A stretch of DNA of 64,000 nt from Mycolicibacterium frederiksbergense (GTDB lineage: Bacteria; Actinomycetota; Actinomycetes; Mycobacteriales; Mycobacteriaceae), in contig NZ_JARXVE010000001.1 of NCBI RefSeq assembly GCF_029893345.1, forward strand, positions 248,001 through 312,000. The letters run 5' to 3'. Both the position numbers and the translations under genes were made by a program. Below the pieces are notes generated by a model. It made no database searches. It saw only the letters and a program-made list of their open reading frames with translations, and had not been told where the DNA came from. Of this stretch, positions 1 through 8,567 are shown in pieces; the stretch's first letter is position 1, and the number at the start of each line of letters is the position of its first letter.

Positions 1-25
1 ATGGCGAGTCATGGAGCTGACAAAC

Positions 26-634
26 ATGATGAGTCGAACGACCGTGCCTGCGGGCTCCGGTCGTGCGGTGCCGTTGCGGCACGGGGATCGGGTGCGGGTA
101 ATCGACGTCGACGGTGGCCAGGTCGGCGACGTATTCGCCTACGCGGCAGCCGATCCCAACGAGTATCTGAGCGCTTCGCATACCCGTACGGCAACCGGTC
201 GGTTGTTTCCCGAGGTGGGGGAACACTTCGTCACCAACCGGCGGCGGCCCATCCTGACCTTGGTGGCCGACACCTCACCCGGAATTCATGACATGCTGAT
301 CGCCGCGTGCGACCCCGAACGCTATCGGGCACTTGGCGTCACGGAGCATCCGTCCTGTGCGGTCAATCTGCGAAACGCACTGGGACAGATGGGCTTCAGC
401 GTGGACGATGTACCGCAGCCGGTGAACGTGTTCATGAACATCCCGGTCGCCGAAGGCGGTGTCCTGTCGTGGCTGCCCGCGGTGAGCCGGCCGGGGGACA
501 CCATTGTGTTCGAAGCGATGATGGACTGCGTTGTGGTGGTGTCGGCGTGCCCCATGGACCTCAACGGCATCAACGGGCATCACCCAACTTCGCTTGCCAT
601 CGAGCTGTCGCGGGCGGAGGAGCGGATCTCATGA
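26..634 (+). CDS. DUF1989 (urea carboxylase-associated family) protein
   Basis: The protein has about 202 residues and belongs to the DUF1989 family, often found beside urea/amide degradation and NCS1 permease genes; its biochemical role is unsettled. The N-terminal pattern 'VPAGSGRAVPLRHGDRVRV' followed by 'GGQVGDVFAY' is typical, as is the C-terminal 'CPMDLNGING' metal-site-like segment near residues 180-190. ATG codons at 11, 26 and 29 are possible starts; 26 has GGAG nine bases upstream. The stop overlaps the next gene's start (ATGA), so the genes are translationally coupled. A frame closing with TGA at 18-20 could be the end of an upstream gene cut by the window edge. Confidence 0.85.
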   Translation: MMSRTTVPAGSGRAVPLRHGDRVRVIDVDGGQVGDVFAYAAADPNEYLSASHTRTATGRLFPEVGEHFVTNRRRPILTLVADTSPGIHDMLIAACDPERYRALGVTEHPSCAVNLRNALGQMGFSVDDVPQPVNVFMNIPVAEGGVLSWLPAVSRPGDTIVFEAMMDCVVVVSACPMDLNGINGHHPTSLAIELSRAEERIS

Positions 635-1758
635 CCACGGATCGCACGACGATGCCACATCCCGCGCTGACCACGGTACAGATCGGTGTGCTCGGGCTGG
701 CGAATCGCCTTGCCGTGGCGCCGATGACGCGAGTGTCGGCCGGTTCGGACGGCACGCCGACCGAAGCGATGGCCGACTACTACGCCGAATTCGCACGCGG
801 TGGTTTCGGACTGGTGATCACCGAAGGCACCTATACCGACACCACGCACAGTCAGGGCTACCTCAACCAGCCTGGCCTTGCCGCCGACAGGCACGTGACG
901 GGCTGGCGGCGGGTCGCCGACGCGGTCCATGCCTCGGGCACCCCGATCGTGGCGCAGCTCATGCACGCCGGTGCGCTGTCGCAGGGCAACTCATACGGTG
1001 CGGGGACCATCGCGCCATCGGATGTGCGGCCCCGCGGAGCCATGCTCGAAGAGTATGGCGGTTCGGGTGCCTGGCCCACGCCGCGCACGATGAGTTCCGG
1101 CGACATCGAAGGCGTGGTGGGGGGATTTGTCGCGGCAGCCGAACGAGCCCGTGCCGCCGACTTCGACGGCGTCGAGATCCATGCCGCCAACGGGTATCTG
1201 CTCGATCAATTCCTCACCACCTACACCAACACGCGGACCGATGAGTACGGCGGTTCCGTCGCCAGCCGGATTCGACTCACTGCGCGGGTGGCCGTCGCCA
1301 TCCGGACCCGGCTCGGCGCCGATTTCCTGATCGGTGTGCGGCTGTCGCAGACCAAGATCAATGACTTCGGTTACCGCTGGCCTGGTGGGGCCGACGATGC
1401 CCAGGTGATTTTCGCCGCCCTGCGCGACGCCGGGGTCGACTATGTGCACATCGCCAGCGAAGGCCGCGACTTCATCGACACCGCACGCTTCTCCGATGGG
1501 CGCACCATCACTGCGGTGGCACGACAGGTGACGGGGCTGCCGGTGATGGCAAACGGTGGAATGCACGACCACATGCAGGCGGCCGACGTGCTTGACGGTG
1601 GCCATGCTGACCTGCTGTCCCTCGGCCGCGGGGCGTTGGCTAATCCCGATCTACCGCAGCGTCTTTCGGCAGGCGAGCGGCTGGACTCGTTCGACCACGC
1701 GATGCTCTCGCCGATGGCGACGATCGCCAACGCCCGCTCCTGGCGGGCCGCCCGATGA
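631..1758 (+). CDS. Old Yellow Enzyme family NADH:flavin oxidoreductase
   Basis: A 375-residue FMN-dependent TIM-barrel ene-reductase/demethylase-type enzyme. Visible family motifs are 'RLAVAPMTR' near residue 28, 'GVEIHAANGYLLDQFL' near residue 175, 'NTRTDEYGGS' just after, and a C-terminal 'LGRGALANPDLP' phosphate-binding segment. The usual H-x-G-R element reads HAGA here, which may alter substrate choice. ATG at 631 overlaps the DUF1989 stop and its own stop overlaps the next start, so the three genes form one coupled operon. The substrate is unknown; context suggests a cyclic or N-containing compound. Confidence 0.88.
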   Translation: MTTDRTTMPHPALTTVQIGVLGLANRLAVAPMTRVSAGSDGTPTEAMADYYAEFARGGFGLVITEGTYTDTTHSQGYLNQPGLAADRHVTGWRRVADAVHASGTPIVAQLMHAGALSQGNSYGAGTIAPSDVRPRGAMLEEYGGSGAWPTPRTMSSGDIEGVVGGFVAAAERARAADFDGVEIHAANGYLLDQFLTTYTNTRTDEYGGSVASRIRLTARVAVAIRTRLGADFLIGVRLSQTKINDFGYRWPGGADDAQVIFAALRDAGVDYVHIASEGRDFIDTARFSDGRTITAVARQVTGLPVMANGGMHDHMQAADVLDGGHADLLSLGRGALANPDLPQRLSAGERLDSFDHAMLSPMATIANARSWRAAR

Positions 1759-2633
1759 CGGCGCCGTGGCACGGTGACGCCGCCGCTGTGGTCACGCTGA
1801 CGTTCGACGTCGACGCCGAGACCCCGATCCTCGCCGAGGGACGCCACCATGTCGCGAACATGATGACGATGTCGCACCAGTCCTACGGTCCGGATGTCGG
1901 CGTGCCTCGCATCCTCGACATGCTCGGCGAATTGGACGTGCCTGCGACGTTTTTCGTGCCGGGATGGGTCGCCGAACACCGTCCGGCGCTGGCCGCGTCC
2001 ATCGTCGAACGGGGACATGAGGTGGCTCACCACTCGTACAGCCACCGGTCGCCCGTGACCATGACCGCCGCTGAGGAACGCGCGGACTTCGAACGCGCAC
2101 TGGCGGTCTTCGCCGCTCAGGGCATCGACATCGCGGGCCACCGTGCCGCACTGTGGGGCGCGAGCTGGCAGACTCCCGGACTCATCGCCGAACACGGTCT
2201 GAGCTACGACTCATCGCTGATGGGTGACGACCGGCCGTACCGGCTCGCCACCGAGGCAGGACCGATCGTGGAGTTGCCGGTGCACTGGTCCTTGGACGAC
2301 TGGGAACAGTACGCATACCTGCCCGACCCCCACATCGGTTCGGTGATCGAGTCCCCGGTGAAGGTCGCCGAGATGTGGCGCGCCGAACTGGACGGGATGC
2401 GGCACTATCGCTGCCTGTTCAATCTTTGTGTGCACCCGTTCCTTTCGGGCCGGCCGGGTCGGCTGCCGGCCTTGCGGGGATTCGTCGAGTATGCGCTGCG
2501 ATGTGGGGATGTCCGTTTCGCGCGGTGCCGTGACGTCGCTGACGCGGTGTGCGCCGACCCGGACGCCCAACCGCGTACGGTGACACCGCCGCCCGTCGAC
2601 CCCGATGTCTATCCGGAGCAATCCGCTAGCTGA
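1755..2633 (+). CDS. Polysaccharide deacetylase (NodB/PuuE-like) family hydrolase
   Basis: A 292-residue NodB-homology protein. The metal-site motif 'TFDVDAE' (residues 16-22) replaces the TFDDG of chitin deacetylases and resembles allantoinase PuuE and related cyclic-amide hydrolases; 'HHSYSH' near residue 95 is the second metal motif. It lacks a signal peptide, so a cytoplasmic small-molecule hydrolase is more likely than a cell-wall deacetylase. It is the last gene of the three-gene coupled operon and meets the PucR gene tail to tail with an 8-bp overlap. The allantoinase-like role is inferred from motifs plus the PucR and NCS1 neighbours. Confidence 0.85.
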   Translation: MTAPWHGDAAAVVTLTFDVDAETPILAEGRHHVANMMTMSHQSYGPDVGVPRILDMLGELDVPATFFVPGWVAEHRPALAASIVERGHEVAHHSYSHRSPVTMTAAEERADFERALAVFAAQGIDIAGHRAALWGASWQTPGLIAEHGLSYDSSLMGDDRPYRLATEAGPIVELPVHWSLDDWEQYAYLPDPHIGSVIESPVKVAEMWRAELDGMRHYRCLFNLCVHPFLSGRPGRLPALRGFVEYALRCGDVRFARCRDVADAVCADPDAQPRTVTPPPVDPDVYPEQSAS

Positions 2634-4179
2634 GCGCGTCGGCCTCGAGCGCCAGGAACAGATCGACGCGGTCCTCCAGCCGGGTGACGTCGCGCCCGGT
2701 CAGCTCGTTGATCCGGCCGATGCGGTTGCGCAGCGTGTTGACATGTACGTACAGCGCCGCGGCGGTCTTGGCCCAGTGTCCGTCGTTGCCGAGAAAGCTG
2801 CGCAGCGTGCGTTCCAGCTCCGTGCCGTTCTGTTCGTCGTGTACCCGCAGCGGGCCTAGGATGTCGTCGGCGAAACGGCGCAGCACCGATCGGTCGTGCA
2901 GCCCTAGCAACATGCGATGGGTGCCGACATCGGCGTAGGTGCCGACCCGGGATTCGTTCGAGCGGCGCCACATCACGTGGCAGACCTCGCGGGCCCGGAT
3001 CAACGGTTCCCGAAGCGCGGTGGCCTCGGCGGCCAGATCGCCGATGCCCACGACGGTGCGGTCAGTGGGGAACCGGGTCGTAACGGCGTGCAGCAGCTCT
3101 TCGGCGAGGGTAACCAGACTCGCGGCGTCGTGGTGCCAGCCGAACACCACGACGGTGTCCTGACTGCCCGGCACCACGACGGCAGGTATACCGCGGTGGC
3201 TGAAGAACGCCTCGATCTCGTCGGTAGAACCGGGGGGTCGCAGCTCGTCGTTGCCGACCACGACGGTGTACACCGCCAGCGGAGCCGATGGGTCGATACC
3301 GAACGCGCGCAATCGTTCTGAGACCTCACGGGCCCGTGCCGCCCCGGATAGCACCATCTCCAGTAATTCGCTGGAGAAGCGGGATTCGATCGCCTGCAGG
3401 GCCTGCTGCCGGGTGACTTCGAGGCTGAGGTAGCGCGCCGCCTGTTCGAGCGCTTCGCGTTCGGCCGGCCGCAGGTCGGCCAGCGGCCGTAGGCAGAACA
3501 GCCCGGCGTCGACGTCACCCATCGCACCCTCGACGAGATACACCGCAACCGAGCCGATTTCGGGAAATTCGATCTCCAGTGGTGGGGGGTGGCGGTTCAG
3601 CGCGTCGGCCGCGATATGAATCTCGGTGTCGTCGACCAGCGTTCCTGCCAGCCGCCGGCCCAATCGGTCCACCACCAGCAGTGGTAGATCGTGGTCGCGG
3701 CGCAGCACGTCGAGGATGCCTTCGGCGCCGCCGCCTCGCGAGATCGAGCTGGCCAGCGCGTTGCCCCGGCGTACCAGCCTGGACAGGGCCGACTGGCGTG
3801 CCTCGGTCTGCATGCGGGCGGCGGCCTGCGTGATTGCGGTGAACGGCACCGCGATGGACACCGTCGCGAGCGGCAACTCGGCCGCTGCGCACGCCTCGAC
3901 GAGATCTCCTGGAGCGGTGGGTATCTGATCGGTCAGGCCGTAGATCAGTCCCGCTGCCCGGGCTCGTTTCAAGGCGTCGACGAATGTCGCGGAAGCCACC
4001 GTGCGATGCCAGAGTCCGTTGGTCAGCACCAGTTCGGTGGCGCGGATGTATGGAGAGGGGTCGGGGAGCTCGGTGTTGTGCAGCCACAGCACTTCCTGGT
4101 CGAGCGCACCTTCTGGACCGGCTACGAGCAGCGTCAACTCGAGCGTCGTATCGTCGATCAGCGCGCCCAGGCTTAACAT
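2626..4179 (-). CDS. PucR-family transcriptional regulator
   Basis: About 517 residues with an N-terminal PucR domain, a GGDEF-like middle region, and a C-terminal PucR helix-turn-helix. The HTH is clear in the last 70 residues ('WAKTAAALYVHVNTLRNRI'). PucR proteins control purine, allantoin or other nitrogen-source catabolism. It is transcribed away from the permease and convergently with the catabolic operon, so it probably regulates both. ATG at 4179 ('MLSLGALIDD') is preferred; an in-frame TTG at 4197 would add six residues. Confidence 0.88.
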   Translation of the reverse strand: MLSLGALIDDTTLELTLLVAGPEGALDQEVLWLHNTELPDPSPYIRATELVLTNGLWHRTVASATFVDALKRARAAGLIYGLTDQIPTAPGDLVEACAAAELPLATVSIAVPFTAITQAAARMQTEARQSALSRLVRRGNALASSISRGGGAEGILDVLRRDHDLPLLVVDRLGRRLAGTLVDDTEIHIAADALNRHPPPLEIEFPEIGSVAVYLVEGAMGDVDAGLFCLRPLADLRPAEREALEQAARYLSLEVTRQQALQAIESRFSSELLEMVLSGAARAREVSERLRAFGIDPSAPLAVYTVVVGNDELRPPGSTDEIEAFFSHRGIPAVVVPGSQDTVVVFGWHHDAASLVTLAEELLHAVTTRFPTDRTVVGIGDLAAEATALREPLIRAREVCHVMWRRSNESRVGTYADVGTHRMLLGLHDRSVLRRFADDILGPLRVHDEQNGTELERTLRSFLGNDGHWAKTAAALYVHVNTLRNRIGRINELTGRDVTRLEDRVDLFLALEADALS

Positions 4180-4289
4180 CGGTGTAGGTACATCCAATCA
4201 GGTTTCGAAGATCATGGATGTTTATACACTCCTTGGCAGAATTGGGCGGTGTTTCGATGGCGGGACCCGACTACACCGAGGAGTCCTTG

Positions 4290-5717
4290 ATGTCGACCCG
4301 ACCGACCGAATCGTTGACCACATCCGAACCACCGCAGGCCGGGGTGCCGTTCGATGCCCACGGCATCGAGCCGATCGATGCGGAAAGCCGTGACTGTTCG
4401 CCATGGGAGTTGTTCTGGATCTGGTGCGGCGCCAATATCGCGCCGATCAACTGGGTGCTCGGGGCTCTGGGTATCACCCTGGGTCTGAGCCTGGTCGAAA
4501 CGCTCGTTGTGGTGGCCGTGGGCAACGTGATCGGATGCGCGGTCTTCGGGGCGTTCAACGTGATCGGGCATCGCACCGCGGTGAACCAGATGGTGCTCGG
4601 CCGTGCCGCGTTCGGTTTGTCCGGGGGCGTGATCCCAGGGCTGGTGCAGTTCCTGCTGACCATGGGATGGGTCGGCGTCAACACCTGGGTGGTGCTCGAC
4701 CTCGTGATGGCGATGTTGGCCGAATTCGGGATGACCGGCGGCATGTGGCTGAAAGTGGTTGTGGCAGCGGTAATCATGGCTGCCCAGTTGGGACTGGCGC
4801 TGTACGGGTTCTACGCCATTCGCAGCTTCGAGAAGTACACCGTTCCGGCAACCGCCCTGGTAATGGCGGTCATGACGGTGCTGGCCCTGGTGTCCACGGA
4901 CGTGCATTGGTCGCTGGCCGGGCAGGTGATGACCACCGGCGAGAGATTCACCGCGATCACCCAGTTGCTCACGGCCATTGGCATCGGCTGGGGGCTCACG
5001 TGGATTCCGTACGCGTCCGACTACAGCCGCTTCGTGCGGGTCACCGCGTCCTCGCGGTCGGTGTTCTGGTCGTCCTCGCTCGGCATGTACGTGCCGACAG
5101 TGTGGCTGGCAGCCCTGGGTGCCTGCCTGGCGAGTGCCGGTGGCGGCAGCGATCCTTCGGCGTTGGTGGTCGGCACATTCGGGGTGATGGCGGTCCCGGT
5201 CCTGTTGCTGCTCGTGCACGGCCCGATCGCGACGAACATCCTCAACCTCTACTCGTGCTCGCTGGCCGCGCTGTCGATCGGTGTGCGGGCGGCGCGATGG
5301 AAGATCACGCTGGCTGCCGGGATGGTCGCCTCGATGGTGTTGGCCGTATTCGTCGAGGCAGACAGCTTCGCGCACGCCTTCGACAACTGGATGGTGTCCA
5401 TTCTGGTTTGGATCAGCCCGTGGGCCGCGGTGATGTTGGTGGACTATGCCTGGGTGCGGCGCGGTGTCCTCGACGTCGCGGGCCTGTATCTGCCTGCGGG
5501 CGAATCCTCTTACGCCCGTTGGAACAAGGCCGGGCTGATCAGCCTGGCCGCCGGTATCGTGGCCGGCTGGGCATGGCAGTACGGGCTCGTGCCAGCCATG
5601 CAGGGGCCGGTGGCCACCGCACTGGGCAACACCGATTTCTCGTGGCTGTCGGGCAGTGTGGTGGCCGGCGGGCTCTATTGGATTCTGAGTCGTCGCACCA
5701 TCACCAGCGCGGCGTAG
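4290..5717 (+). CDS. NCS1 family nucleobase/hydantoin/thiamine permease
   Basis: About 475 residues with roughly 12 hydrophobic segments and the NCS1 signature 'GANIAPINWVLGALG' near residues 47-61, so a cytoplasmic-membrane symporter for cytosine, purine, hydantoin, allantoin or similar. ATG 4290 is chosen because GAGGAG lies six bases upstream (4278-4283); in-frame ATGs at 4218 and 4257 lack this. The gene is divergent from pucR across 110 bp and presumably supplies the substrate of the upstream catabolic operon. The exact substrate cannot be read from sequence. Confidence 0.9.
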   Translation: MSTRPTESLTTSEPPQAGVPFDAHGIEPIDAESRDCSPWELFWIWCGANIAPINWVLGALGITLGLSLVETLVVVAVGNVIGCAVFGAFNVIGHRTAVNQMVLGRAAFGLSGGVIPGLVQFLLTMGWVGVNTWVVLDLVMAMLAEFGMTGGMWLKVVVAAVIMAAQLGLALYGFYAIRSFEKYTVPATALVMAVMTVLALVSTDVHWSLAGQVMTTGERFTAITQLLTAIGIGWGLTWIPYASDYSRFVRVTASSRSVFWSSSLGMYVPTVWLAALGACLASAGGGSDPSALVVGTFGVMAVPVLLLLVHGPIATNILNLYSCSLAALSIGVRAARWKITLAAGMVASMVLAVFVEADSFAHAFDNWMVSILVWISPWAAVMLVDYAWVRRGVLDVAGLYLPAGESSYARWNKAGLISLAAGIVAGWAWQYGLVPAMQGPVATALGNTDFSWLSGSVVAGGLYWILSRRTITSAA

Positions 5718-5817
5718 CCCGGCGCCGAGTCAGCCACACCGTGGCCACCACGATGAGCACCGCCAGGCCGATGCCCGGGGGAGTGACCGGAGGAAAGGCT
5801 GGCTGCGGGAAGGACAC
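5701..5817 (-). CDS. Possible 38-residue single-pass membrane peptide
   Basis: A small frame with start GTG 5817, an AGGAG six bases upstream (5824-5828), a Pro-rich head ('FPQPAFPPVTPPG'), one hydrophobic helix ('IGLAVLIVVATVW') and a positive tail (LTRRR). This is a coherent N-out/C-in small membrane protein. It sits just after the cyclophilin stop and overlaps the permease 3' end by 17 bp on the other strand. Because it continues the cyclophilin frame after its TGA, a decayed C-terminal extension is an alternative. I recognise no family. Confidence 0.45.
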   Translation of the reverse strand: MSFPQPAFPPVTPPGIGLAVLIVVATVWLTRRRATPRW

Positions 5818-5862
5818 CGGGTTCTCCTGACTCGCGGACGCGCTGGGCCTTGGTGGTGTGGG

Positions 5863-6870
5863 TCAGTCCACGCTGGCCGACTTGATGGTTACCGGTGTGG
5901 CCGGCTTGCCATCGTTACTGCCGTCGGCAACCCCGTCCGCGGCGATCGCGTCGAGGGTGTCCAGCCCGGTGTTGTCCACGGTGCCGAACACCGTGTAGGT
6001 CGGCGGCAGCAGCGAATCCTCGTACACCAGGAAGAACTGGCTGCCATTGGTGCCGGATCCGGCGTTGGCCATCGCGACCGTGCCCCGCGGGTAGACCACC
6101 GGCCGCTGCACCGCTGGATCGGAGAGCCGGTACTGGTTGGTCGGGTACTCATTGGGGAAGCGGTAGCCGGGCCCGCCGGTCCCGGTGCCCGACGGGTCGC
6201 CGCACTGCAGCATGGACAGGTCGCCGGTGGTCAGCCGGTGGCACTGGGTGCCGTCGAAGAACCCTTGCTCGGCCAGGCTGGCGAAGTTGTTCACCGTGCA
6301 CGGCGCCTTGGCGTTGGCCAGCTTGAGGCCGATGCTCCCGCGATTGGTGACGATTCCGGCGCTCACCGTGGCGGGGTCGGTCGGCACGGTGCCGGTGCGC
6401 GGTGGCTTCGCGGGCTTGACGGCCGCTTCGGTGGTGGCCGGGTACTGGCAGTTGGCGCCGAGGTTCTGCGGCGGCGCGAACGCGGGCAGCGGTTCGGCCG
6501 AACCCGGGGACGCGGAGTACCGGTCCTGCCTCTGCAGGTCGTCGACGGACGTGACGACGGCCATGGTGAACAACACCGCGAGCACCACCAGCAGAACCGA
6601 CAGCGCGGTCAGCATGTACCCGATGATCAGCCCGGCGATCGCCATGCCGCGGCCCTGTTCGCCACTGCGCTTGATCTGGGACAGCGAAATATGCCCGAAT
6701 ACGACGCCCAGCGGCGCGAACAGGAACGCGCACACCAGAGAGGCGATGGCCATGCCGTTGGTGCGGGCGGGCGGCGGGTAAGGGTAACCAGCCGGATAAC
6801 CCACCGGGTAGCCCGGTGGGTAGCTGGCGTAGTCCGGCTGGTATCCGTCGTACGGCGGCGGGACGGTCAA
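5863..6870 (-). CDS. Membrane-anchored cyclophilin-type peptidyl-prolyl isomerase with DUF4190
   Basis: A 335-residue protein with a Pro/Tyr-rich N-terminus, a DUF4190 two-helix membrane domain (about residues 35-105, containing 'LGVVFGHISLSQIKRSG'), a linker, then an extracytoplasmic cyclophilin domain (about 150-335). Catalytic-region landmarks are 'CHRLTTGDLSMLQCGDP' and 'NGSQFFLVYEDS'. It probably folds exported proteins at the membrane. The start is TTG 6870 with GGGAG four bases upstream. The domain is closely similar to the next gene 13 bp upstream, so the pair is a tandem duplication with different membrane anchors. Confidence 0.88.
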   Translation of the reverse strand: MTVPPPYDGYQPDYASYPPGYPVGYPAGYPYPPPARTNGMAIASLVCAFLFAPLGVVFGHISLSQIKRSGEQGRGMAIAGLIIGYMLTALSVLLVVLAVLFTMAVVTSVDDLQRQDRYSASPGSAEPLPAFAPPQNLGANCQYPATTEAAVKPAKPPRTGTVPTDPATVSAGIVTNRGSIGLKLANAKAPCTVNNFASLAEQGFFDGTQCHRLTTGDLSMLQCGDPSGTGTGGPGYRFPNEYPTNQYRLSDPAVQRPVVYPRGTVAMANAGSGTNGSQFFLVYEDSLLPPTYTVFGTVDNTGLDTLDAIAADGVADGSNDGKPATPVTIKSASVD

Positions 6871-6883
6871 CGGCTCCCGATCG

Positions 6884-7759
6884 TCAGTCCAGGGCGACAG
6901 ACTTCAGCTGCACATCGAGTGCCGGCTTGCCGTCTGCCGTGCCGCCGGCCACACCGGCTGCCGCGATCTTGTCCAGGGTGGCCAGCCCGGTCTCATCGAC
7001 CTTGCCGAACACGGTGTAGTTCGGGGGCAGGTGGGAGTCCTGGTACACCAGGAAGAACTGGCTGCCGTTGGTACCCGGGCCGGCGTTGGCCATGGCCAGC
7101 GTGCCGCGCGGGTAGAGCACCGGCTGCTGCAGCGCCGGGTTGTCCGGCTGGTACTGGTTGGTGGGGTACTCGTTGGCGAACTGGTATCCCGGGCCACCGG
7201 TGCCCTCGCCGGTCGGATCGCCGCACTGCAGCACCGACAGGCCGCCGGTGGTCAACCGGTGGCACGGGGTGTCGTTGAAGTAGTCCTTTGCGGCCAGGCT
7301 CGCGAAGCTGTTGACGGTGCACGGCGACTTGGCGTTGTCGAGCTGCAGCCCGATATTGCCCTCGGTGGTGACCATGCTCACGCTGATCGTGGCCGGGTCG
7401 GTGGGCACCTGGCCCGAGCGCGGCGGCTCAACGGATTTGCTGGCCGGTCCGGCGGCCGGGTACTGGCAGTTGGCGCCGAGGTCGGCGGGCGCGACGAAGG
7501 CCGGCAGCTGGCCATCGGCGGCCGGCTGGGCCTGCGCCTCGGCGGCAGCGGTGGTGGTGGCGGCCGAGGCTGTGGTGCCGCCCGAATCCTTGCTGGTGAA
7601 CACGAACGTGGCCACGACAGCCCCGATGACGACGACCGCAGCCACCGCCGAGCCGGTGATGGTCAGGATGCGTTGTTTGCGTTCCTGGGCTGCGCGACGT
7701 TCCAGTTGGCGCTCAAGCTTGCGCTTGGCCGTTTCACGCCGTTGTACGTTGCTCGGCAC
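6884..7759 (-). CDS. ppiB: Cyclophilin-type peptidyl-prolyl cis-trans isomerase PpiB, membrane anchored
   Basis: A 291-residue orthologue of mycobacterial PpiB (Rv2582 as I recall). A Lys/Arg-rich cytoplasmic head ('RETAKRKLERQLERR') precedes one transmembrane helix near residues 35-60, a Ser/Thr/Ala linker and the cyclophilin domain with 'CHRLTTGGLSVLQCGDP' and 'NGSQFFLVYQDS'. GTG 7759 is chosen because AAGGAGGA lies eight bases upstream (7768-7775) and the head matches the family. It is divergent from the MBL gene and leads the two-cyclophilin operon. Confidence 0.92.
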   Translation of the reverse strand: MPSNVQRRETAKRKLERQLERRAAQERKQRILTITGSAVAAVVVIGAVVATFVFTSKDSGGTTASAATTTAAAEAQAQPAADGQLPAFVAPADLGANCQYPAAGPASKSVEPPRSGQVPTDPATISVSMVTTEGNIGLQLDNAKSPCTVNSFASLAAKDYFNDTPCHRLTTGGLSVLQCGDPTGEGTGGPGYQFANEYPTNQYQPDNPALQQPVLYPRGTLAMANAGPGTNGSQFFLVYQDSHLPPNYTVFGKVDETGLATLDKIAAAGVAGGTADGKPALDVQLKSVALD

Positions 7760-7877
7760 CGCGGCAGTCCTCCTTGTAGCCGGTTGGGTTGTCACGAGTC
7801 TGCCAGGCGATCCGGTATACCGGGGTCGCGACCCGCAGGAACCGCTGGTGGCAGCGCGACCATGGGAAACTGAAACC

Positions 7878-8567
7878 GTGTTCATTACCGGATTTCCGGC
7901 CGGGATGCTGGCGTGCAACTGCTACGTCCTGGCCGAACGGCCAGGGGCCGATGCGATCGTCGTCGACCCCGGTCAGCGGGCGATGGCCCCGCTGCGCCGG
8001 ATCCTCGACGAGAACCGACTCACCCCGGCCGCGGTCCTGCTCACCCATGGGCACGTCGATCACATCTGGTCGGCCCAGAAGGTGGCCGACACCTACGGCT
8101 GCCCGGCCTATATCCACCCGGAGGACCGGTTCATGCTGGCCGATCCGATCAAGGGGTTCGGACCGCGGGTGGCACAGCTCGCGTTCGGCGCGCTGTTCTC
8201 TGAGCCCAGGCAGCTGATCGAGCTGGATCGTGACGGCGACAAGCTCGATTTCGGCGGCATATCCGTCACCGTCGATCACACGCCCGGGCATACCAGGGGA
8301 TCGGTGGTGTTCCGGGTGACCGGCGGGCAGGAGCGAAGCGACCGGGGATCATTCACCGACACTGTGTTCACGGGCGATACGCTGTTCCGGTCCTCGGTGG
8401 GCCGCACCGACCTGCCCGGTGGCAGCGGACGTGACCTGCTCGATTCGATCGTGACAAAGCTGTTGGTACTCGGCGACGACACCGTGGTATTACCAGGACA
8501 CGGCCCGCGCTCCACCATCGGGCACGAACGCCGCACCAACCCGTTTCTCGAAGGTTTGACTCTGTGA
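7878..8567 (+). CDS. MBL-fold metallo-hydrolase (glyoxalase II-like)
   Basis: A 229-residue metallo-beta-lactamase-fold hydrolase with the zinc motif 'THGHVDH' (HxHxDH) near residue 57, '[10 protein letters not shown]' near 135, 'FTGDTLF' near 168 and 'VLPGHGP' near 210. This set is typical of glyoxalase II-like thioesterases. It corresponds to the gene preceding hisS in mycobacteria (Rv2581c as I recall). GTG 7878 gives the expected '[18 protein letters not shown]' start. Its stop overlaps hisS by four bases. Confidence 0.9.
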   Translation: MFITGFPAGMLACNCYVLAERPGADAIVVDPGQRAMAPLRRILDENRLTPAAVLLTHGHVDHIWSAQKVADTYGCPAYIHPEDRFMLADPIKGFGPRVAQLAFGALFSEPRQLIELDRDGDKLDFGGISVTVDHTPGHTRGSVVFRVTGGQERSDRGSFTDTVFTGDTLFRSSVGRTDLPGGSGRDLLDSIVTKLLVLGDDTVVLPGHGPRSTIGHERRTNPFLEGLTL

